Origin: Propionibacterium sp.
GTDB lineage: Bacteria > Actinomycetota > Actinomycetes > Propionibacteriales > Propionibacteriaceae
Reading direction: 5' to 3'
Length of the DNA: 64,000 nucleotides
NCBI GenBank assembly: GCA_012517405.1
Contig: JAAYVB010000017.1
Span: 36,495 to 100,494 of the forward strand
Below, piece by piece: positions 42,401-51,431 of this stretch. The stretch's first letter is position 1. Every line of letters starts with the position of its first letter. The position numbers were made by a program, and so were the translations under genes. The notes beneath the pieces are model-generated. The model was not told where the DNA came from. It did no database searches and saw nothing but the letters and a program-made list of their open reading frames with translations.

Positions 42401-42954
42401 TGCTGCAGACCGAGCGGACGACGACCATCGCCGGGCTCACCGAGCGCGGTGAATCGGCCCAGGGCGGCACCCAGACGATCTGCGGCATGATCACGCAGGT
42501 GCAGCGCCGCCAGACCAAGCAGGGCCGCATCTGGGCGTCGTTGGTCGTGGAGGACCTCGATGCATCGATCAACGTCTCGGTCTTCCCCAACGTCTACGAG
42601 CAGGTCGCCGGCGAACTGGTGCCCGACTCGATCGTGCGGGTCAAGGGCCGGGTCAACGTGCGGGACGATTCGGTCGAGTTGCATGCCGACACCGTCAACG
42701 GCCTGGACGTCACCTCGGCCGGCAACCGTCCGGTGGTCATCGAGATGAAGCTGAACCGCTGCACTCCCGGCGTGGTCGACCGGCTGCGCGGGGTCCTGTG
42801 CGCTCATCCCGGCCCGACCCAGGTGCGGCTGAGATTGCACAGCCCCGATCAGACCACCGTCTTCCAGCTGGCCGACGAACTGCGCGTCAACCCTTCCCAA
42901 CCGCTGATCGCTGATCTGAAGGCGCTGCTGGGGCCGTCCTGCCTGGGGGCCTGA
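39433..42954 (+). CDS. dnaE: DNA polymerase III alpha subunit
   Basis: DnaE1-type replicative polymerase of 1173 residues. The N-terminal PHP domain begins FVHLHNHTDFSMLDGA with ITDHGNLFGAYEFYKTA. The palm catalytic aspartates are in LPDFDVDFDERRRGEV, preceded by RVGPGRGSGAGSIIAYAMGI. Further hallmarks are DFLGLRNLTVIDDAL, YRPGPMGADSHNKYARRKTG, YQEQVMAIAQRLAGY, DYAFNKSHSAAYGLVSYQTA, and an OB-fold region near CGMITQVQRRQTKQGRIWAS. Histidines of the PHP motif are kept, so proofreading by that domain is possible, as described for the mycobacterial DnaE1. Confidence 0.97.
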   Translation: MAQGFVHLHNHTDFSMLDGAARVDDLISEAKAQGMPAIAITDHGNLFGAYEFYKTAMKHEIKPIIGLEAYLTPGTPRWERKRVQFGDGTGDDVAAKGAYTHMTIWSQTREGMHNLFRLSSRSSLEGQFYKPRADRELLNEYHDGLIATSGCPSGEVQTYLRLGMFDKAVASASEFQSIFGKENFYVELMDHGLSIETKVRSDLLRLAKKIGAPLVATNDLHYVHAEDAKAQDILLCVSSGSRVSDANRFKFDGTGYYLKTADQMRTLFSNYPQACDSTLEIAERCQTSFDEGNGTFMPVFPVPDGETEESWFRHEAEIGLRQRYGDPLPDHVRERADYEIDIILTKGYPGYYLVVADYIMWAKRNGIRVGPGRGSGAGSIIAYAMGITDLDPLPYGLLFERFLNPERPSLPDFDVDFDERRRGEVLDYVTRKYGKDHVAQIVTYGTIKAKQAVKDSARVLDKAFVVGERITKAMPPAVMGKDVPLKQLFNPEHPRYAEGGEFRELFSSDPEVEEVVTTAQGIEGLKRQWGVHACGVIMGSVPLTDVIPVMKREQDGAIITQFDYPSAESLGLVKMDFLGLRNLTVIDDALHNIKRNKGDEIAINDIALDDPATFDLLQRGDTLGVFQLDGGPMRALLRSMRPDKFEDISAVGALYRPGPMGADSHNKYARRKTGREPVTPIHPELAEPLKDILDETYGLIVYQEQVMAIAQRLAGYTLGAADLLRRVMGKKKKKELDAQYDRFRDGMLERGYSHEAFQTVWDILVPFSDYAFNKSHSAAYGLVSYQTAWLKANYPTEYMAALLQSVKDEKEKSAVYLAECRRMGIKVLPPDVNESEGMYTAVGTDIRFGLGAIRNVGANVVTAIVSAREEHGPATDFYSFLDNSPLAACNKRVIESLIKAGAFDSFGHSRRGLMDIFESAVDQVVELKRNAEHGQDSLLGGFGFEDEQAALPHDPVPEAEDWDKRTKLAFEREMLGLYVSDHPLNGLEHVLQTERTTTIAGLTERGESAQGGTQTICGMITQVQRRQTKQGRIWASLVVEDLDASINVSVFPNVYEQVAGELVPDSIVRVKGRVNVRDDSVELHADTVNGLDVTSAGNRPVVIEMKLNRCTPGVVDRLRGVLCAHPGPTQVRLRLHSPDQTTVFQLADELRVNPSQPLIADLKALLGPSCLGA

Positions 42955-42963
42955 GCCGCCAAC

Positions 42964-42969
42964 TACACT
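42964..42969 (+). promoter_or_regulatory. putative -10 box (TACACT)
   Basis: TACACT fits TANNNT and would start a transcript about 22 nt before the ATG at 42999, leaving room for the AAGGAG at 42986. No -35 is visible at the expected place, which lies inside dnaE. Confidence 0.35.
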
Positions 42970-42998
42970 GAAGGACATCCGATTCAAGGAGTGCGCTG

Positions 42999-43697
42999 AT
43001 GACCAATGCGGCGGCCCAGACCGTACTGTCCGAGCAGGCACCACTCTCGGGCAGCCCGGGCGAGACGTCCGGACAGAACCGGCTGGCGCGCCTGCGGATA
43101 GCCGTCCGGCCGCTGGCCACGCGAGTGCTGCTCTATACCGGCCTCGCGATCGTCGCGGGCGTGATCGGCGGCTGGGTCTGGCACGCGATCGTCAAGGTGC
43201 CCACCTACCTCACCAGCGATGACGGATCGGTGCAGATGACCGAACGGGCCGTCAGCCAGATCTTCTCGATCGACGCGATCTTCGTCATCATCGGTCTACT
43301 CGTGGGTCTTGCTCTCGGCCTGGTGGCCTGGCTGTTCTTCCGCAAGACAGGCTGGCCGGTGGCACTGGCCGCTACGCTCGGCGGGTTGCTGGCAGGCGGA
43401 GTGTGCTGGCTGGTCGGCGTCCTGCAGGGGCCGAGCAACTTCGCCGAGCGGGTCGCGTCTGCCAACCCCGGTGACCAGGTGCCCATCGATTTCCAGCTGC
43501 ACACCGGCTCTGCGTTGCTGGTCTGGGCGCTGGGCGCGATCATCCCGGTGATGCTCTACGCGAATCTCAGCCGTGAGGACGACAAGGACTGGGAGATTCC
43601 GGCATCCTTGTCGTCGCCGCTACGGCCGGGCGCGTCCGATATCGGCGAAGGTGGCGTGGAGCACACTGGCCAGGTCACGAGCGGCAAGCTCAACTGA
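42999..43697 (+). CDS. four-helix membrane protein, DUF2567-like
   Basis: The 232-residue protein has a disordered N-terminus of about 40 residues and four hydrophobic segments: LLYTGLAIVAGVIGGWVW, IDAIFVIIGLLVGLALGLVA, PVALAATLGGLLAGGVCWLV and SALLVWALGAIIPVMLYANL. An extracytoplasmic loop lies between segments 1 and 2 (YLTSDDGSVQMTERAVS). The pattern resembles the actinobacterial DUF2567 family, but this is a weak call. AAGGAG precedes the ATG. Its last 78 nt overlap the 3' end of the ybaK gene on the other strand. Confidence 0.65.
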   Translation: MTNAAAQTVLSEQAPLSGSPGETSGQNRLARLRIAVRPLATRVLLYTGLAIVAGVIGGWVWHAIVKVPTYLTSDDGSVQMTERAVSQIFSIDAIFVIIGLLVGLALGLVAWLFFRKTGWPVALAATLGGLLAGGVCWLVGVLQGPSNFAERVASANPGDQVPIDFQLHTGSALLVWALGAIIPVMLYANLSREDDKDWEIPASLSSPLRPGASDIGEGGVEHTGQVTSGKLN

Positions 43698-44129
43698 GAA
43701 TCCCCGGCGGCCACCCGAGACCAGCATGGTCTCGAACTCCAGTGCCGACGAGTCGATGTAGACCGGCAGCTGACGTTTCTGCCCGAGCGGGGAGATACCG
43801 CCGACGACATATCCGGTGATGCGTTCGGCGTCCGCCGGGTCGGCCATCACCGCCTTCTTCGCCCCGGCCGCCTGAGCCAGCGCCTTCAGATCGAGCTGGC
43901 CGCTGACCGGTACCACCGCACACACGGTCGGCTCCGGGCCGCCGGTCAGTTCCGCGACCAGCGTCTTGAAGGTGCGCCGCGGATCGACACCCATCGCTTC
44001 GACGGTTTCCTCGCCGAAGTGGTGATTGCTCGGGTCATGGTCGTACTCGTGGACGATATGCGCGACCTTCGCCCGCTTCAGCACGGCCGTCGCGGGGGTC
44101 GCTGCACCTGCTGTCTTGCGTTTGCTCAT
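43620..44129 (-). CDS. ybaK: Cys-tRNA(Pro) deacylase YbaK-like
   Basis: YbaK proteins hydrolyse misacylated Cys-tRNA(Pro) in trans. The 169-residue product fits the YbaK/EbsC family: TPATAVLKRAKVAHIVHEYD, FKTLVAELTGGPEPTVCAVV, the conserved Lys in ALAQAAGAKKAVMADP, GYVVGGISPLGQKRQLPVYI and the final LVSGGRRGFSVELAARDL. The ATG is 1 nt after the DUF554 stop, so the two are probably co-transcribed. The last 26 codons are antisense to the end of the DUF2567-like gene. Confidence 0.92.
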   Translation of the reverse strand: MSKRKTAGAATPATAVLKRAKVAHIVHEYDHDPSNHHFGEETVEAMGVDPRRTFKTLVAELTGGPEPTVCAVVPVSGQLDLKALAQAAGAKKAVMADPADAERITGYVVGGISPLGQKRQLPVYIDSSALEFETMLVSGGRRGFSVELAARDLASVLHATFADIGRARP

Positions 44130-44130
44130 C

Positions 44131-44904
44131 TCAGATCACCTGCTGTACCAGTCCTACCGCGATCGGGGCAATCACGATCCCCGGTAGCATATCGGCGATC
44201 CGGATCTGCTTGATCGACAGCAACCGCAACGCCAGCCCGCCCAGGATCACACCCCCAGCCACCGTGAGTGCGTCGATCTGGGCGGTCGGCAGCACATCGC
44301 CCAGCGCCCAGCCGACCAGGGTGAGCCCGCCCTGCAGGATCGCGACCACGAGAATCGAGGCCGCCACGCCGGCACCGAACGAGGCGGCGAATGCCATCGC
44401 GGCGAACAGGTCGAGCACCGACTTGAGGTACAGCTGTTCGGCGCCCCGGCCGAGCCCATCGTTCAGCGATCCGAGGATCGCCATCGGCCCGATGCAGAAG
44501 ACCAGCGAGGCGGTCACGAATCCGTCGATGAACCGCAGCTGCGCGTTCTCCTCGTCCGCGCCGCGGTCGCCGCGGACCAGCGAGCGGCGCAGCCACGCAC
44601 CCAGTTGGGTGACCCGGTCCTCGAGTTTGAGCGCCGACCCGATGAGCGTCCCGATGAGCATCGACACCATGATCACCACCAACCCCGCGCTGCCCACCGC
44701 CGAACGCAGGGGCTCGGCTGCCAAGGGCACGATCGAGGTGCCTGCGATCACCAGGGTCAGCAGTCCCAAGACATCGGTCACGGTCGAACGGGTGCGCTCG
44801 TTGAACCGGTCACCCAGCAGCATGCCGATCCCCGAGCCGATCAGCACGGCGACGACATTGACGACGGTTCCGACCCCGATGAACTGCACAATCACGACAG
44901 CCAT
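44131..44904 (-). CDS. DUF554 family membrane protein
   Basis: The 257-residue protein fits DUF554 (YdfK-like): IGVGTVVNVVAVLIGSGIGM with LLGDRFNERTRSTVTDVLGL, GSALKLEDRVTQLGAWLRR, FIDGFVTASLVFCIGPMAIL with GSLNDGLG, and MAFAASFGAGVAASILVVAI. About seven hydrophobic segments are seen. Its function is unknown; it is often described as a possible transporter. The ATG at 44904 follows a weak GGTGATG. A GTG one codon upstream is also possible. The open frame continues far upstream antisense to hisD, but homology starts here. Confidence 0.85.
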   Translation of the reverse strand: MAVVIVQFIGVGTVVNVVAVLIGSGIGMLLGDRFNERTRSTVTDVLGLLTLVIAGTSIVPLAAEPLRSAVGSAGLVVIMVSMLIGTLIGSALKLEDRVTQLGAWLRRSLVRGDRGADEENAQLRFIDGFVTASLVFCIGPMAILGSLNDGLGRGAEQLYLKSVLDLFAAMAFAASFGAGVAASILVVAILQGGLTLVGWALGDVLPTAQIDALTVAGGVILGGLALRLLSIKQIRIADMLPGIVIAPIAVGLVQQVI

Positions 44905-44985
44905 CACATCACCTAGCGCATGCCCTGCGCCGCGGTGTCTCAGCACACCGGCCATGGCGGTGCGCGTCTGTTCGCGTGACCCCAC

Positions 44986-44991
44986 TAGAAT
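44986..44991 (+). promoter_or_regulatory. -10 element (TAGAAT) for a leaderless his operon transcript
   Basis: TAGAAT is a near-perfect -10, and 6 nt separate it from the hisD GTG at 44998, so the mRNA should begin at the start codon. No RBS, attenuator or His-rich leader peptide precedes hisD. Confidence 0.5.
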
Positions 44992-44997
44992 CGAGGC

Positions 44998-46308
44998 GTG
45001 CTTTCCATGATCGACCTGACCGAACTGAGCCTCGACGACTACTCGTCCGTGCTGCCGCGCGCACAATTCGACGTCGGTCATGCGGTCGACGTGGTGCGTC
45101 CGGTCTGCGAGGCCGTGCGCGATCAGGGCCAGGACGCGCTGCTGCGCTTCAGCGAGCAGTTCGATCATGTGGTTCCGGCAAGCCTGCGAGTCCCGGCACA
45201 GGCCTTGCGCGACGCCCTCGACCAGATCGATCCGGCGGTCCGCGCGGCGATCGAGGTATCCATCGAACGCCGCCGCACGGTCTGTGAGCAGACCGAGACC
45301 GAGCCGCACTATCGCAACGTCGAGCTGGCGCCGGGCGCGGTGGTCGGCAATGTCATGGTCCCCGTGCAGCGAGTGGGGCTGTACGTGCCCGGTGGGCTGG
45401 CCCCGCTGGCCTCCAGCGTGGTCATGAACGTGGTGCCCGCCCAGGTCGCCGGCGTCGAGTCGCTGGCGGTCGCGACGCCGCCGCAGGCGGAGTTCGGTGG
45501 GCTGCCGCACCCGGTTATCCTGGCCACCTGCGCCTTGCTCGGGGTGGACGAGGTGTACGCGGTCGGAGGCAGTCAGGCCATCGCGATGTTCGCCTACGGT
45601 GTTGCCGGACTGTGCCCGCGGGTCGATCTGGTGACCGGGCCGGGCAATATCTACGTGGTCGCCGCCAAGCGGCTGCTGCGTGGTGTGGTCGGTATCGACG
45701 CCGAGGCCGGTCCCACCGAGATCGCCGTGATCGCCGATGAGACCGCCGATGCGCGTTTCGTGGCCGCCGACCTGATCAGCCAGGCCGAACACGATCCGAT
45801 GGCGGGTTCGGTGCTGATCACCGACAGCCGCGACCTTGCCGACCGGGTGCAGCGCGAGATCGACAGCCAGGTGGCCCGTCTCGACACCGCCGACCGGCTG
45901 CGCAAGGCGCTGGGTGGCCCACAGTCCGCGATCGTGCTGGTCAGCGGCATCGACCAGGCCGTCGACGTCGCGAACGCCTACGCCGCCGAGCATCTCGAGA
46001 TCCAGACCGCCGACGCGTCCACGGTCGCCCGCCGGATACGCAACGCGGGTGCCGTCTTCGTCGGTGACTACGCGCCGGTACCGTTGGGAGACTACAGCGC
46101 AGGCTCCACACACGTGCTGCCCACCGGCAGCGCAGCGCGCTATTCGTCCGGCCTGACGGTGCGCAGCTTCATGAAGTCGATGCACATCATCGAGTACTCG
46201 CGAGAGGGCTTGGCGGCAATAGCAGACGGCATCGTGGACTTCGCGCACGCCGAGCGGCTGCCCGGACACGCCGCGGCGATCCAGCTGCGCGTGGAGGAGG
46301 AACGATGA
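44998..46308 (+). CDS. hisD: histidinol dehydrogenase
   Basis: HisD oxidises L-histidinol to histidine in two NAD+-dependent steps with zinc. The 436-residue protein has [88 protein letters not shown] and [19 protein letters not shown], in which the zinc-binding Gln/His and catalytic residues fall. GTG start, probably leaderless; an in-frame ATG three codons later is the alternative. It overlaps hisC by 4 nt. Confidence 0.97.
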   Translation: MLSMIDLTELSLDDYSSVLPRAQFDVGHAVDVVRPVCEAVRDQGQDALLRFSEQFDHVVPASLRVPAQALRDALDQIDPAVRAAIEVSIERRRTVCEQTETEPHYRNVELAPGAVVGNVMVPVQRVGLYVPGGLAPLASSVVMNVVPAQVAGVESLAVATPPQAEFGGLPHPVILATCALLGVDEVYAVGGSQAIAMFAYGVAGLCPRVDLVTGPGNIYVVAAKRLLRGVVGIDAEAGPTEIAVIADETADARFVAADLISQAEHDPMAGSVLITDSRDLADRVQREIDSQVARLDTADRLRKALGGPQSAIVLVSGIDQAVDVANAYAAEHLEIQTADASTVARRIRNAGAVFVGDYAPVPLGDYSAGSTHVLPTGSAARYSSGLTVRSFMKSMHIIEYSREGLAAIADGIVDFAHAERLPGHAAAIQLRVEEER

Positions 46309-47441
46309 CCCTAGGTAACGGCAACCAGATCCGCCTGGCCGATCTGCCGCTGCGCCCCGAGTTGGTGGGAGAGGAGCCCTACGGCGCTCCGCAACTCGAC
46401 GTCCCGGTGATGCTGAACGTCAACGAGAACCCGTTCCCGCCCAGCGCCAAGGTGCGTGCCCAGATGGGCGAGGCGGTGCGCGAGCTGACCAAGACGATCA
46501 ACCGCTACCCGGACCGGGAGGCGCTGGGGCTGCGCCGCGACCTGGCGTCCTACCTCGGCTTCGGGCTGACCTCCGACAACATCTGGGTGGCCAACGGCTC
46601 CAACGAGGTGATGACCCATCTGCTCCAGGCCTTCGGCGGGCCCGGACGCACACTGCTGGCCTTCACCCCGACCTATTCGATGTATCCCGAGTACGCGCGC
46701 AATACGCACACCAACTACGTCACCGTGCCCCGGCGCCACGACTTCACCCTGGACGCCGAGCTGGTGCTCGGCGCGATCCGGGAGCACCGGCCCGACATCG
46801 TGATGATCTGCACACCCAACAATCCAACGGGAACCCAGACCCCGGTCAGCGTCATCGGTGAGATCTGCGCCGCGACCGACGCGATCGTGATCGTCGACGA
46901 GGCGTACCAGGAGTTCACCGAGGTCCCCGAGGATTCCGCGCTGGCTCTGCTGCCCCGATTCGGCAAGCTGGTGGTGAGCCGCACAATGAGCAAGGCGTTC
47001 GCGCTGGCAGGCGGCCGGGTGGGCTATCTTGCCGCGGCCCCGGCCGTGGTGGATGCCTGCCGTATCGTCCGGCTGCCCTATCACCTGTCGGCCCAGACTC
47101 AGGCGCTCGCCCGGGTGGCGCTGGCCAATACCGCCGAGATGCTCGGCCAGGTCGACGTGTTGCGCGACGAGTGCCAGAAGAGCCAGCAGTGGCTGCGTAG
47201 GCTAGGTCTTCAGGTGGTGCCCAGCCAGGCGAACTTCTGTCTGTTCGGACGATTCGCCGACCGTCACGCGGTCTGGCAGCAGCTGCTCGATCGAGGCGTG
47301 CTGATCCGCGAGACCGGCCCGGACGGATTCCTGCGGGTCTCGGCCGGGACGCCCGAGGAGATGGCCGCCTTCCGCACCGCACTCAGCGAAATCCTGCATC
47401 ACCAGAAGATGATCAGCCCAGACGAGGAGACAACGAAATGA
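46305..47441 (+). CDS. hisC: histidinol-phosphate aminotransferase
   Basis: HisC transfers an amino group from glutamate to imidazole acetol phosphate. The 378-residue fold-type I PLP enzyme has [76 protein letters not shown] and the PLP lysine in [26 protein letters not shown] precedes the ATG inside the end of hisD, and its stop overlaps hisB. Confidence 0.96.
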   Translation: MTLGNGNQIRLADLPLRPELVGEEPYGAPQLDVPVMLNVNENPFPPSAKVRAQMGEAVRELTKTINRYPDREALGLRRDLASYLGFGLTSDNIWVANGSNEVMTHLLQAFGGPGRTLLAFTPTYSMYPEYARNTHTNYVTVPRRHDFTLDAELVLGAIREHRPDIVMICTPNNPTGTQTPVSVIGEICAATDAIVIVDEAYQEFTEVPEDSALALLPRFGKLVVSRTMSKAFALAGGRVGYLAAAPAVVDACRIVRLPYHLSAQTQALARVALANTAEMLGQVDVLRDECQKSQQWLRRLGLQVVPSQANFCLFGRFADRHAVWQQLLDRGVLIRETGPDGFLRVSAGTPEEMAAFRTALSEILHHQKMISPDEETTK

Positions 47442-48055
47442 CCACTGAAGCACGCGTCGCCGCAGTGCATCGCGTCACCAGCGAGTCCGATGTCGAGGTC
47501 AAACTCAACCTGGACGGCACCGGCGAGTCGGTGATCAGCACGGGGGTCGGCTTCTACGACCACATGCTGACCGCCTTGTCACGGCATTCACTGATCGACA
47601 TGGAGATCAAGACCACCGGCGACATCTACATCGACGGGCATCACTCCATCGAGGACACCGCGATCGCCATCGGTCAGGCCCTCAAGTCCGCCCTCGGTGA
47701 CAAGCGCGGCATCCGCCGCTTCGCCGACGCGACCGTACCCCTGGACGAGGCCCTGGCCCGTTGCGTGGTCGATGTCGCCGGGCGTCCCTACGTGGTCGTC
47801 AGCGGCGAACCCGAGGGCCAGATCTATGCGCGCATCGGCGGCACCGAGCCGCTGTACGCCGGTTCGATGACTCAGCATGTGGTCGAGTCGCTCGCCTTCA
47901 ACGCGGGCATCTGCGTCCATCTGACCCTGCTGGCCGGACGCGAGCCGCACCACATCGTGGAGGCCGAGTTCAAGTCCTTGGCCCGGGCGTTGCGTTTCGC
48001 CGTCGAGCCCGATCCGCGGGTGACGGGGGTGCCGAGCACGAAGGGCGCGCTGTGA
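47438..48055 (+). CDS. hisB: imidazoleglycerol-phosphate dehydratase
   Basis: HisB is a manganese enzyme. The 205-residue protein is the monofunctional dehydratase without a phosphatase domain. [20 protein letters not shown] and [20 protein letters not shown] are the two metal-site repeats; later segments are [20 protein letters not shown] and [19 protein letters not shown]. The histidinol phosphatase must come from elsewhere. ATG overlaps the hisC stop; TGA overlaps the hisH GTG. Confidence 0.97.
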   Translation: MTTEARVAAVHRVTSESDVEVKLNLDGTGESVISTGVGFYDHMLTALSRHSLIDMEIKTTGDIYIDGHHSIEDTAIAIGQALKSALGDKRGIRRFADATVPLDEALARCVVDVAGRPYVVVSGEPEGQIYARIGGTEPLYAGSMTQHVVESLAFNAGICVHLTLLAGREPHHIVEAEFKSLARALRFAVEPDPRVTGVPSTKGAL

Positions 48056-48687
48056 CCGAGCCCAGGATCGGCGTGCTCGACTACGGTTCGGGAAACCTGC
48101 ATTCGGCCTGCCGAGCCCTGGAGGCCGCCGGCGCCCAGGTGCGGCTGGGTAGCCGGGCCGACGAGTTCGCCGGCGCAGATGCGCTGGTGGTGCCGGGTGT
48201 GGGTGCTTTCGCGGCCTGCATGTCCGGGTTGCGCAGCATCGGCGGTGACGATCTGGTTCGCGACTGGGTCGACTCCGGCCGTAAGCTGCTCGGCATCTGT
48301 GTCGGGCACCAGGTACTGTTCGCGCACGGTGTCGAACGCGGGGAACACGCCGACGGCATCGGCATCTTTCCCGGCACCGTGGAACGGCTCACCGCACGCC
48401 GGCTGCCGCACATGGGCTGGAATACGGTGGAGACGCCTGCACAGGCGGGAGTCTTCGAAGGTCTCGGCGATCGCAGGTTCTATTTCGTCCACTCGTACGG
48501 AGTCCATGCCACCGACGCTGGTGGGGTGGCCTCGGTACCTGCGGATGCCCGCATCACCTGGTGCGAACACGAAGAAGATAGGTTCATTGCTGCCGTCCAG
48601 TGGGGCAGCGTGACCAGCACCCAGTTCCACCCGGAGAAGTCCGGCGCGGCTGGGGCGCAGCTATTACGCCATTGGCTATTGAGTTAA
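48052..48687 (+). CDS. hisH: imidazole glycerol phosphate synthase, glutaminase subunit
   Basis: HisH supplies ammonia to HisF. The 211-residue class I amidotransferase has [34 protein letters not shown], the nucleophile in [12 protein letters not shown] (about C83) and the His/Glu of the triad in [14 protein letters not shown] (about H193 and E195). The GTG start overlaps the hisB stop. HisF, its obligate partner, is not in the window although it often follows priA in related genomes. Confidence 0.95.
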   Translation: MTEPRIGVLDYGSGNLHSACRALEAAGAQVRLGSRADEFAGADALVVPGVGAFAACMSGLRSIGGDDLVRDWVDSGRKLLGICVGHQVLFAHGVERGEHADGIGIFPGTVERLTARRLPHMGWNTVETPAQAGVFEGLGDRRFYFVHSYGVHATDAGGVASVPADARITWCEHEEDRFIAAVQWGSVTSTQFHPEKSGAAGAQLLRHWLLS

Positions 48688-48698
48688 GGTCGTTAAAC

Positions 48699-49469
48699 GT
48701 GTCTATGACGAACACTTCCACCTCGGCAGATCCACAACGGTTGGTGCTGCTACCGGCGGTCGATGTGCACGACGGCAAGGCGGTCCAGCTCGTTCAGGGC
48801 GCCGCCGGCACCGAACGTGTCTTCGGCGATCCGCTGGAGGCCGCATTGCGCTGGCAGTCGCAGGGAGCTGAATGGCTGCACCTGGTCGATATCGATGCGG
48901 CCTTCGGTCGCGGCTCCAATGCCGAGCAACTCGCCGATGTCGTCGGTGCCCTGGACATCAATGTCGAACTGTCCGGTGGTATCCGCGACGATGCTTCCCT
49001 CGAGCGTGCGCTGGGCACCGGTGCCCGCCGCGTCAACGTGGGCACGGCGGCGCTGGAGAACCCGCAATGGTGCGAGAAGATCATCGCCGAACACGGTGAC
49101 CGCATCGCGATCGGTCTGGATGTGCGGGGAAACCAGCTCGCCGCGCGCGGCTGGACGACCAGTGGCGGAGATGTCTTCGAGACCGTGCAGCGCATGACGA
49201 AGGCCGGCTGCGAACGTTTCGTGGTGACCGATGTGGCCAGCGACGGCATGCTCACCGGTCCCAACCTCGAACTGCTCGGGGCAGTCTGTGCCCGCACCAC
49301 CGGTAGGGTCGTCGCCAGTGGTGGCATCTCGTCGCTGCATGACCTGAAGATGCTCTCGGGCCTGGTCCCGATCGGTGTCGAGGGCGCGATCATCGGCACG
49401 GCGCTGTACGTGGGCAACTTCACGCTGACCGAGGCCTTGGCCGTGGTGCGCGATCCCGTGATGAGCTGA
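48699..49469 (+). CDS. priA: PriA, bifunctional HisA/TrpF isomerase
   Basis: The TIM barrel of about 256 residues is the actinobacterial PriA, which isomerises both ProFAR (histidine) and phosphoribosyl-anthranilate (tryptophan). [20 protein letters not shown] and [18 protein letters not shown] carry the two catalytic aspartates. [15 protein letters not shown] carries the Arg-Gly-Trp (about R150, W152) linked to dual substrate binding in PriA. The absence of trpF from the trp cluster agrees. I chose the GTG at 48699, with AAGG 9 nt upstream; an ATG two codons later is equally possible. Confidence 0.92.
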   Translation: MSMTNTSTSADPQRLVLLPAVDVHDGKAVQLVQGAAGTERVFGDPLEAALRWQSQGAEWLHLVDIDAAFGRGSNAEQLADVVGALDINVELSGGIRDDASLERALGTGARRVNVGTAALENPQWCEKIIAEHGDRIAIGLDVRGNQLAARGWTTSGGDVFETVQRMTKAGCERFVVTDVASDGMLTGPNLELLGAVCARTTGRVVASGGISSLHDLKMLSGLVPIGVEGAIIGTALYVGNFTLTEALAVVRDPVMS

Positions 49470-49482
49470 GCGGCGGCCGACG

Positions 49483-50508
49483 ATGCGCGAGCAACAACTC
49501 TCCTGGGAACAAGCCATCGTCGAAGGAAGTCTCGAGTGGGCGTTCCTCAGGCGTGAGGATCTGGGCGAGGTGGCCGAACTGTGCGCTGCCATCGAGTACT
49601 TCGACGATCCGACCCAGCATCGTGAACTGAGCGGGCTGACCGACGACTTCGATCGTCCATGGGCGTACCCGACCAACCATGCGGTGGTCGGACGCGATCG
49701 CGGTGGCACGATCGTCTCCTACGGCTGGAACCACATCACCCCCCCGGACGATCCGTTGCCGCACGCCTGGATGGAGATCGGAGTGCATCCGGCCTGGCGG
49801 CATCACAAGATCGGCTACAAGCTCGTCGGCTGGCTGATCGACAGGGCGCGAGCCTGGTACCTGCACCTGCGCGAGAGCAGGCCCGAACTCGGCCCGCTGT
49901 GGGTGGGCTGTGCGACCGACGAGGGATCGCGGGTGTCCACCGATCTGGAGGAGAACGGGCTTCTCAAGCCGCAACGCTGGTTCTTCGATGCCCACCGCAG
50001 TCTCACCGATGAGCCGCTGCCGCTGGTGGTGCCGCCGCCCGGTATCGAACTGCGGACCTTCGAGCGAGCCTGGTCCGAGAAGGTGCGCACGGCTCACAAC
50101 ATCGCCTTCGGCACCAGGCACGGCGCGCACGACGTGCCGCAGGCGGCCTGGGAGGCGTCGCTGGAGCGTCCCGACTCACGTCCGGACTGGTCATGGATCG
50201 CGGTGTGCACCGATGATCCGGGCGCCGGGGTGGTGGGCTACGCGGTGAACTGCGAGATCATCGAACGGCAGAGCGGCTGGCGGGAGGGCTGGACCGAGAG
50301 GATCGGCGTGATCCCCGACTACCAGCGGCAGGGCTTGGCACACGCGCTGCTGGCCGCGTCCATGCACACCTTTGCCGACCATGGCTGCACACTGGCCGGT
50401 ATCGGCATCGACACGGACAACCTGCCGGAGACCGAATCGTTGTTCGCCGGGATGGGCTACCGCCTCGAAGACCGAGTGGTCCTCTTTGGAGCCACCTTCG
50501 AGGACTGA
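49483..50508 (+). CDS. tandem GNAT-domain acetyltransferase
   Basis: The 341-residue protein is built of two GNAT folds, as in mycothiol synthase and similar actinobacterial enzymes. The first (about residues 20-175) has AWMEIGVHPAWRHHKIGYKL. The second (about 190-340) has the acetyl-CoA loop in IGVIPDYQRQGLAHALLAAS and the closing ESLFAGMGYRLEDRVVLFGA. The degraded R/Q-x-x-G-x-G/A motif in the first half suggests that only the C-terminal domain is catalytic. The substrate is unknown; MshD itself is a possibility, but the sequence does not settle it. It starts 13 bp after priA. Confidence 0.75.
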   Translation: MREQQLSWEQAIVEGSLEWAFLRREDLGEVAELCAAIEYFDDPTQHRELSGLTDDFDRPWAYPTNHAVVGRDRGGTIVSYGWNHITPPDDPLPHAWMEIGVHPAWRHHKIGYKLVGWLIDRARAWYLHLRESRPELGPLWVGCATDEGSRVSTDLEENGLLKPQRWFFDAHRSLTDEPLPLVVPPPGIELRTFERAWSEKVRTAHNIAFGTRHGAHDVPQAAWEASLERPDSRPDWSWIAVCTDDPGAGVVGYAVNCEIIERQSGWREGWTERIGVIPDYQRQGLAHALLAASMHTFADHGCTLAGIGIDTDNLPETESLFAGMGYRLEDRVVLFGATFED

Positions 50509-50509
50509 G

Positions 50510-50515
50510 TAAGCT
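50510..50515 (+). promoter_or_regulatory. putative -10 box (TAAGCT) for yebC
   Basis: TAAGCT overlaps the region just after the GNAT gene stop and would give a leader of about 33 nt to the yebC ATG at 50555. The leader contains GTAGGGGGA as a possible ribosome binding region. No -35 match was evident. Confidence 0.3.
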
Positions 50516-50554
50516 AGGGAAGGTTCGTCGCTGTACGTAGGGGGATAGTCCGAT

Positions 50555-51355
50555 ATGTCAGGCCATTCGAAGTGGGCAACCACGAAGCACAAGAAGGCTG
50601 CTATTGATGCCAAGCGTGGCAAGCTGTTTGCCAAGCTCATCAAGAACATCGAGGTTGCGGCCCGGATCGGCGGTGGAGATCTCGCCGGCAACCCGACCCT
50701 TTACGACGCGGTTCAGAAGGCCAAGAAGAACTCGGTGCCCAATGACAACATCGACCGCGCCGTCAAGCGCGGCGCCGGTGAGGGTGCGGACGCGGTCAAC
50801 TACGAGTCGATCATGTACGAGGCCTACGGCCCGGCGGGAGTCGCGATCCTCATCGAGTGCCTGACCGACAATCGCAACCGTTCGATCTCGGATGTTCGCG
50901 TGGCCGTCACCCGTAACGGCGGCACCATCGCCGACGGCGGGTCGGTGCAGCGGCTGTTCACCCGCAAGGGCGTGGTGACCGTGGCGAAGGAGCAGCAGGT
51001 GGACACCGACTCCCGCAAGTCGCAGACCCGCACCATCACCGAGGACGAGCTGCTGGAGGCCACGATCGAGGCCAACGCCGAGGACATCAGCGATGAAGGC
51101 GATGCCTTCGAATTGATCAGCGACCCGAACGATCTGGTTGCGGTGCGCAAGGCCGTGCAGGCCGCCGGTATCGACTACGACTCGGCCGAAGTCCAGTTCG
51201 TGGCCAGCTTCGACCAGGTGGTCGATTCGGTCGACGAGGCGCAGAAGCTCTTCCGCATCGTCGACGCACTGGAAGACCTCGACGACGTGCAGACGGTGTT
51301 CACCAACGCCGACCTCACGGATGAGGTCGAGGCCGCGCTGGACAGTGAAGACTGA
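50555..51355 (+). CDS. yebC: YebC/PmpR (TACO1) family protein
   Basis: The 266-residue protein opens with [20 protein letters not shown], the family signature, followed by [40 protein letters not shown] and a C-terminal domain ending [19 protein letters not shown]. Members were described as transcriptional regulators; recent work links some to translation of proline-rich stretches. It precedes ruvCAB as in most Actinomycetota. A clear intrinsic terminator follows, so it is not simply the first gene of the ruv operon. Confidence 0.95.
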   Translation: MSGHSKWATTKHKKAAIDAKRGKLFAKLIKNIEVAARIGGGDLAGNPTLYDAVQKAKKNSVPNDNIDRAVKRGAGEGADAVNYESIMYEAYGPAGVAILIECLTDNRNRSISDVRVAVTRNGGTIADGGSVQRLFTRKGVVTVAKEQQVDTDSRKSQTRTITEDELLEATIEANAEDISDEGDAFELISDPNDLVAVRKAVQAAGIDYDSAEVQFVASFDQVVDSVDEAQKLFRIVDALEDLDDVQTVFTNADLTDEVEAALDSED

Positions 51356-51379
51356 CCTACTCGTCAATCGTTCACCGAG

Positions 51380-51416
51380 AGTGTCCGGCGCGCCTGAGCC
51401 GGGCACTGTCTTTTTT
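51380..51416 (+). terminator. intrinsic terminator after yebC
   Basis: A 10-bp stem, AGTGTCCGGC paired with GCCGGGCACT (one G-U pair), has an 8-nt loop and is followed 3 nt later by TTTTTT (51411-51416). It is the most classical Rho-independent terminator in the window and separates yebC from ruvC. Confidence 0.85.
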
Positions 51417-51419
51417 CCC

Positions 51420-51425
51420 TAGAAT
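51420..51425 (+). promoter_or_regulatory. -10 element (TAGAAT) for ruvCAB
   Basis: TAGAAT is a near-consensus -10 directly after the yebC terminator. Start of transcription near 51432 would fall on a GTG that opens a 15-codon frame overlapping the ruvC start. The true ruvC ATG is 28 nt further on. Confidence 0.5.
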
Positions 51426-51431
51426 CCGAAC

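Noticed and set aside
44905..46269. Upstream extension of the DUF554 frame
   Set aside because: It is antisense to hisD and composed of shadow-type residues; family homology starts at the ATG at 44904.
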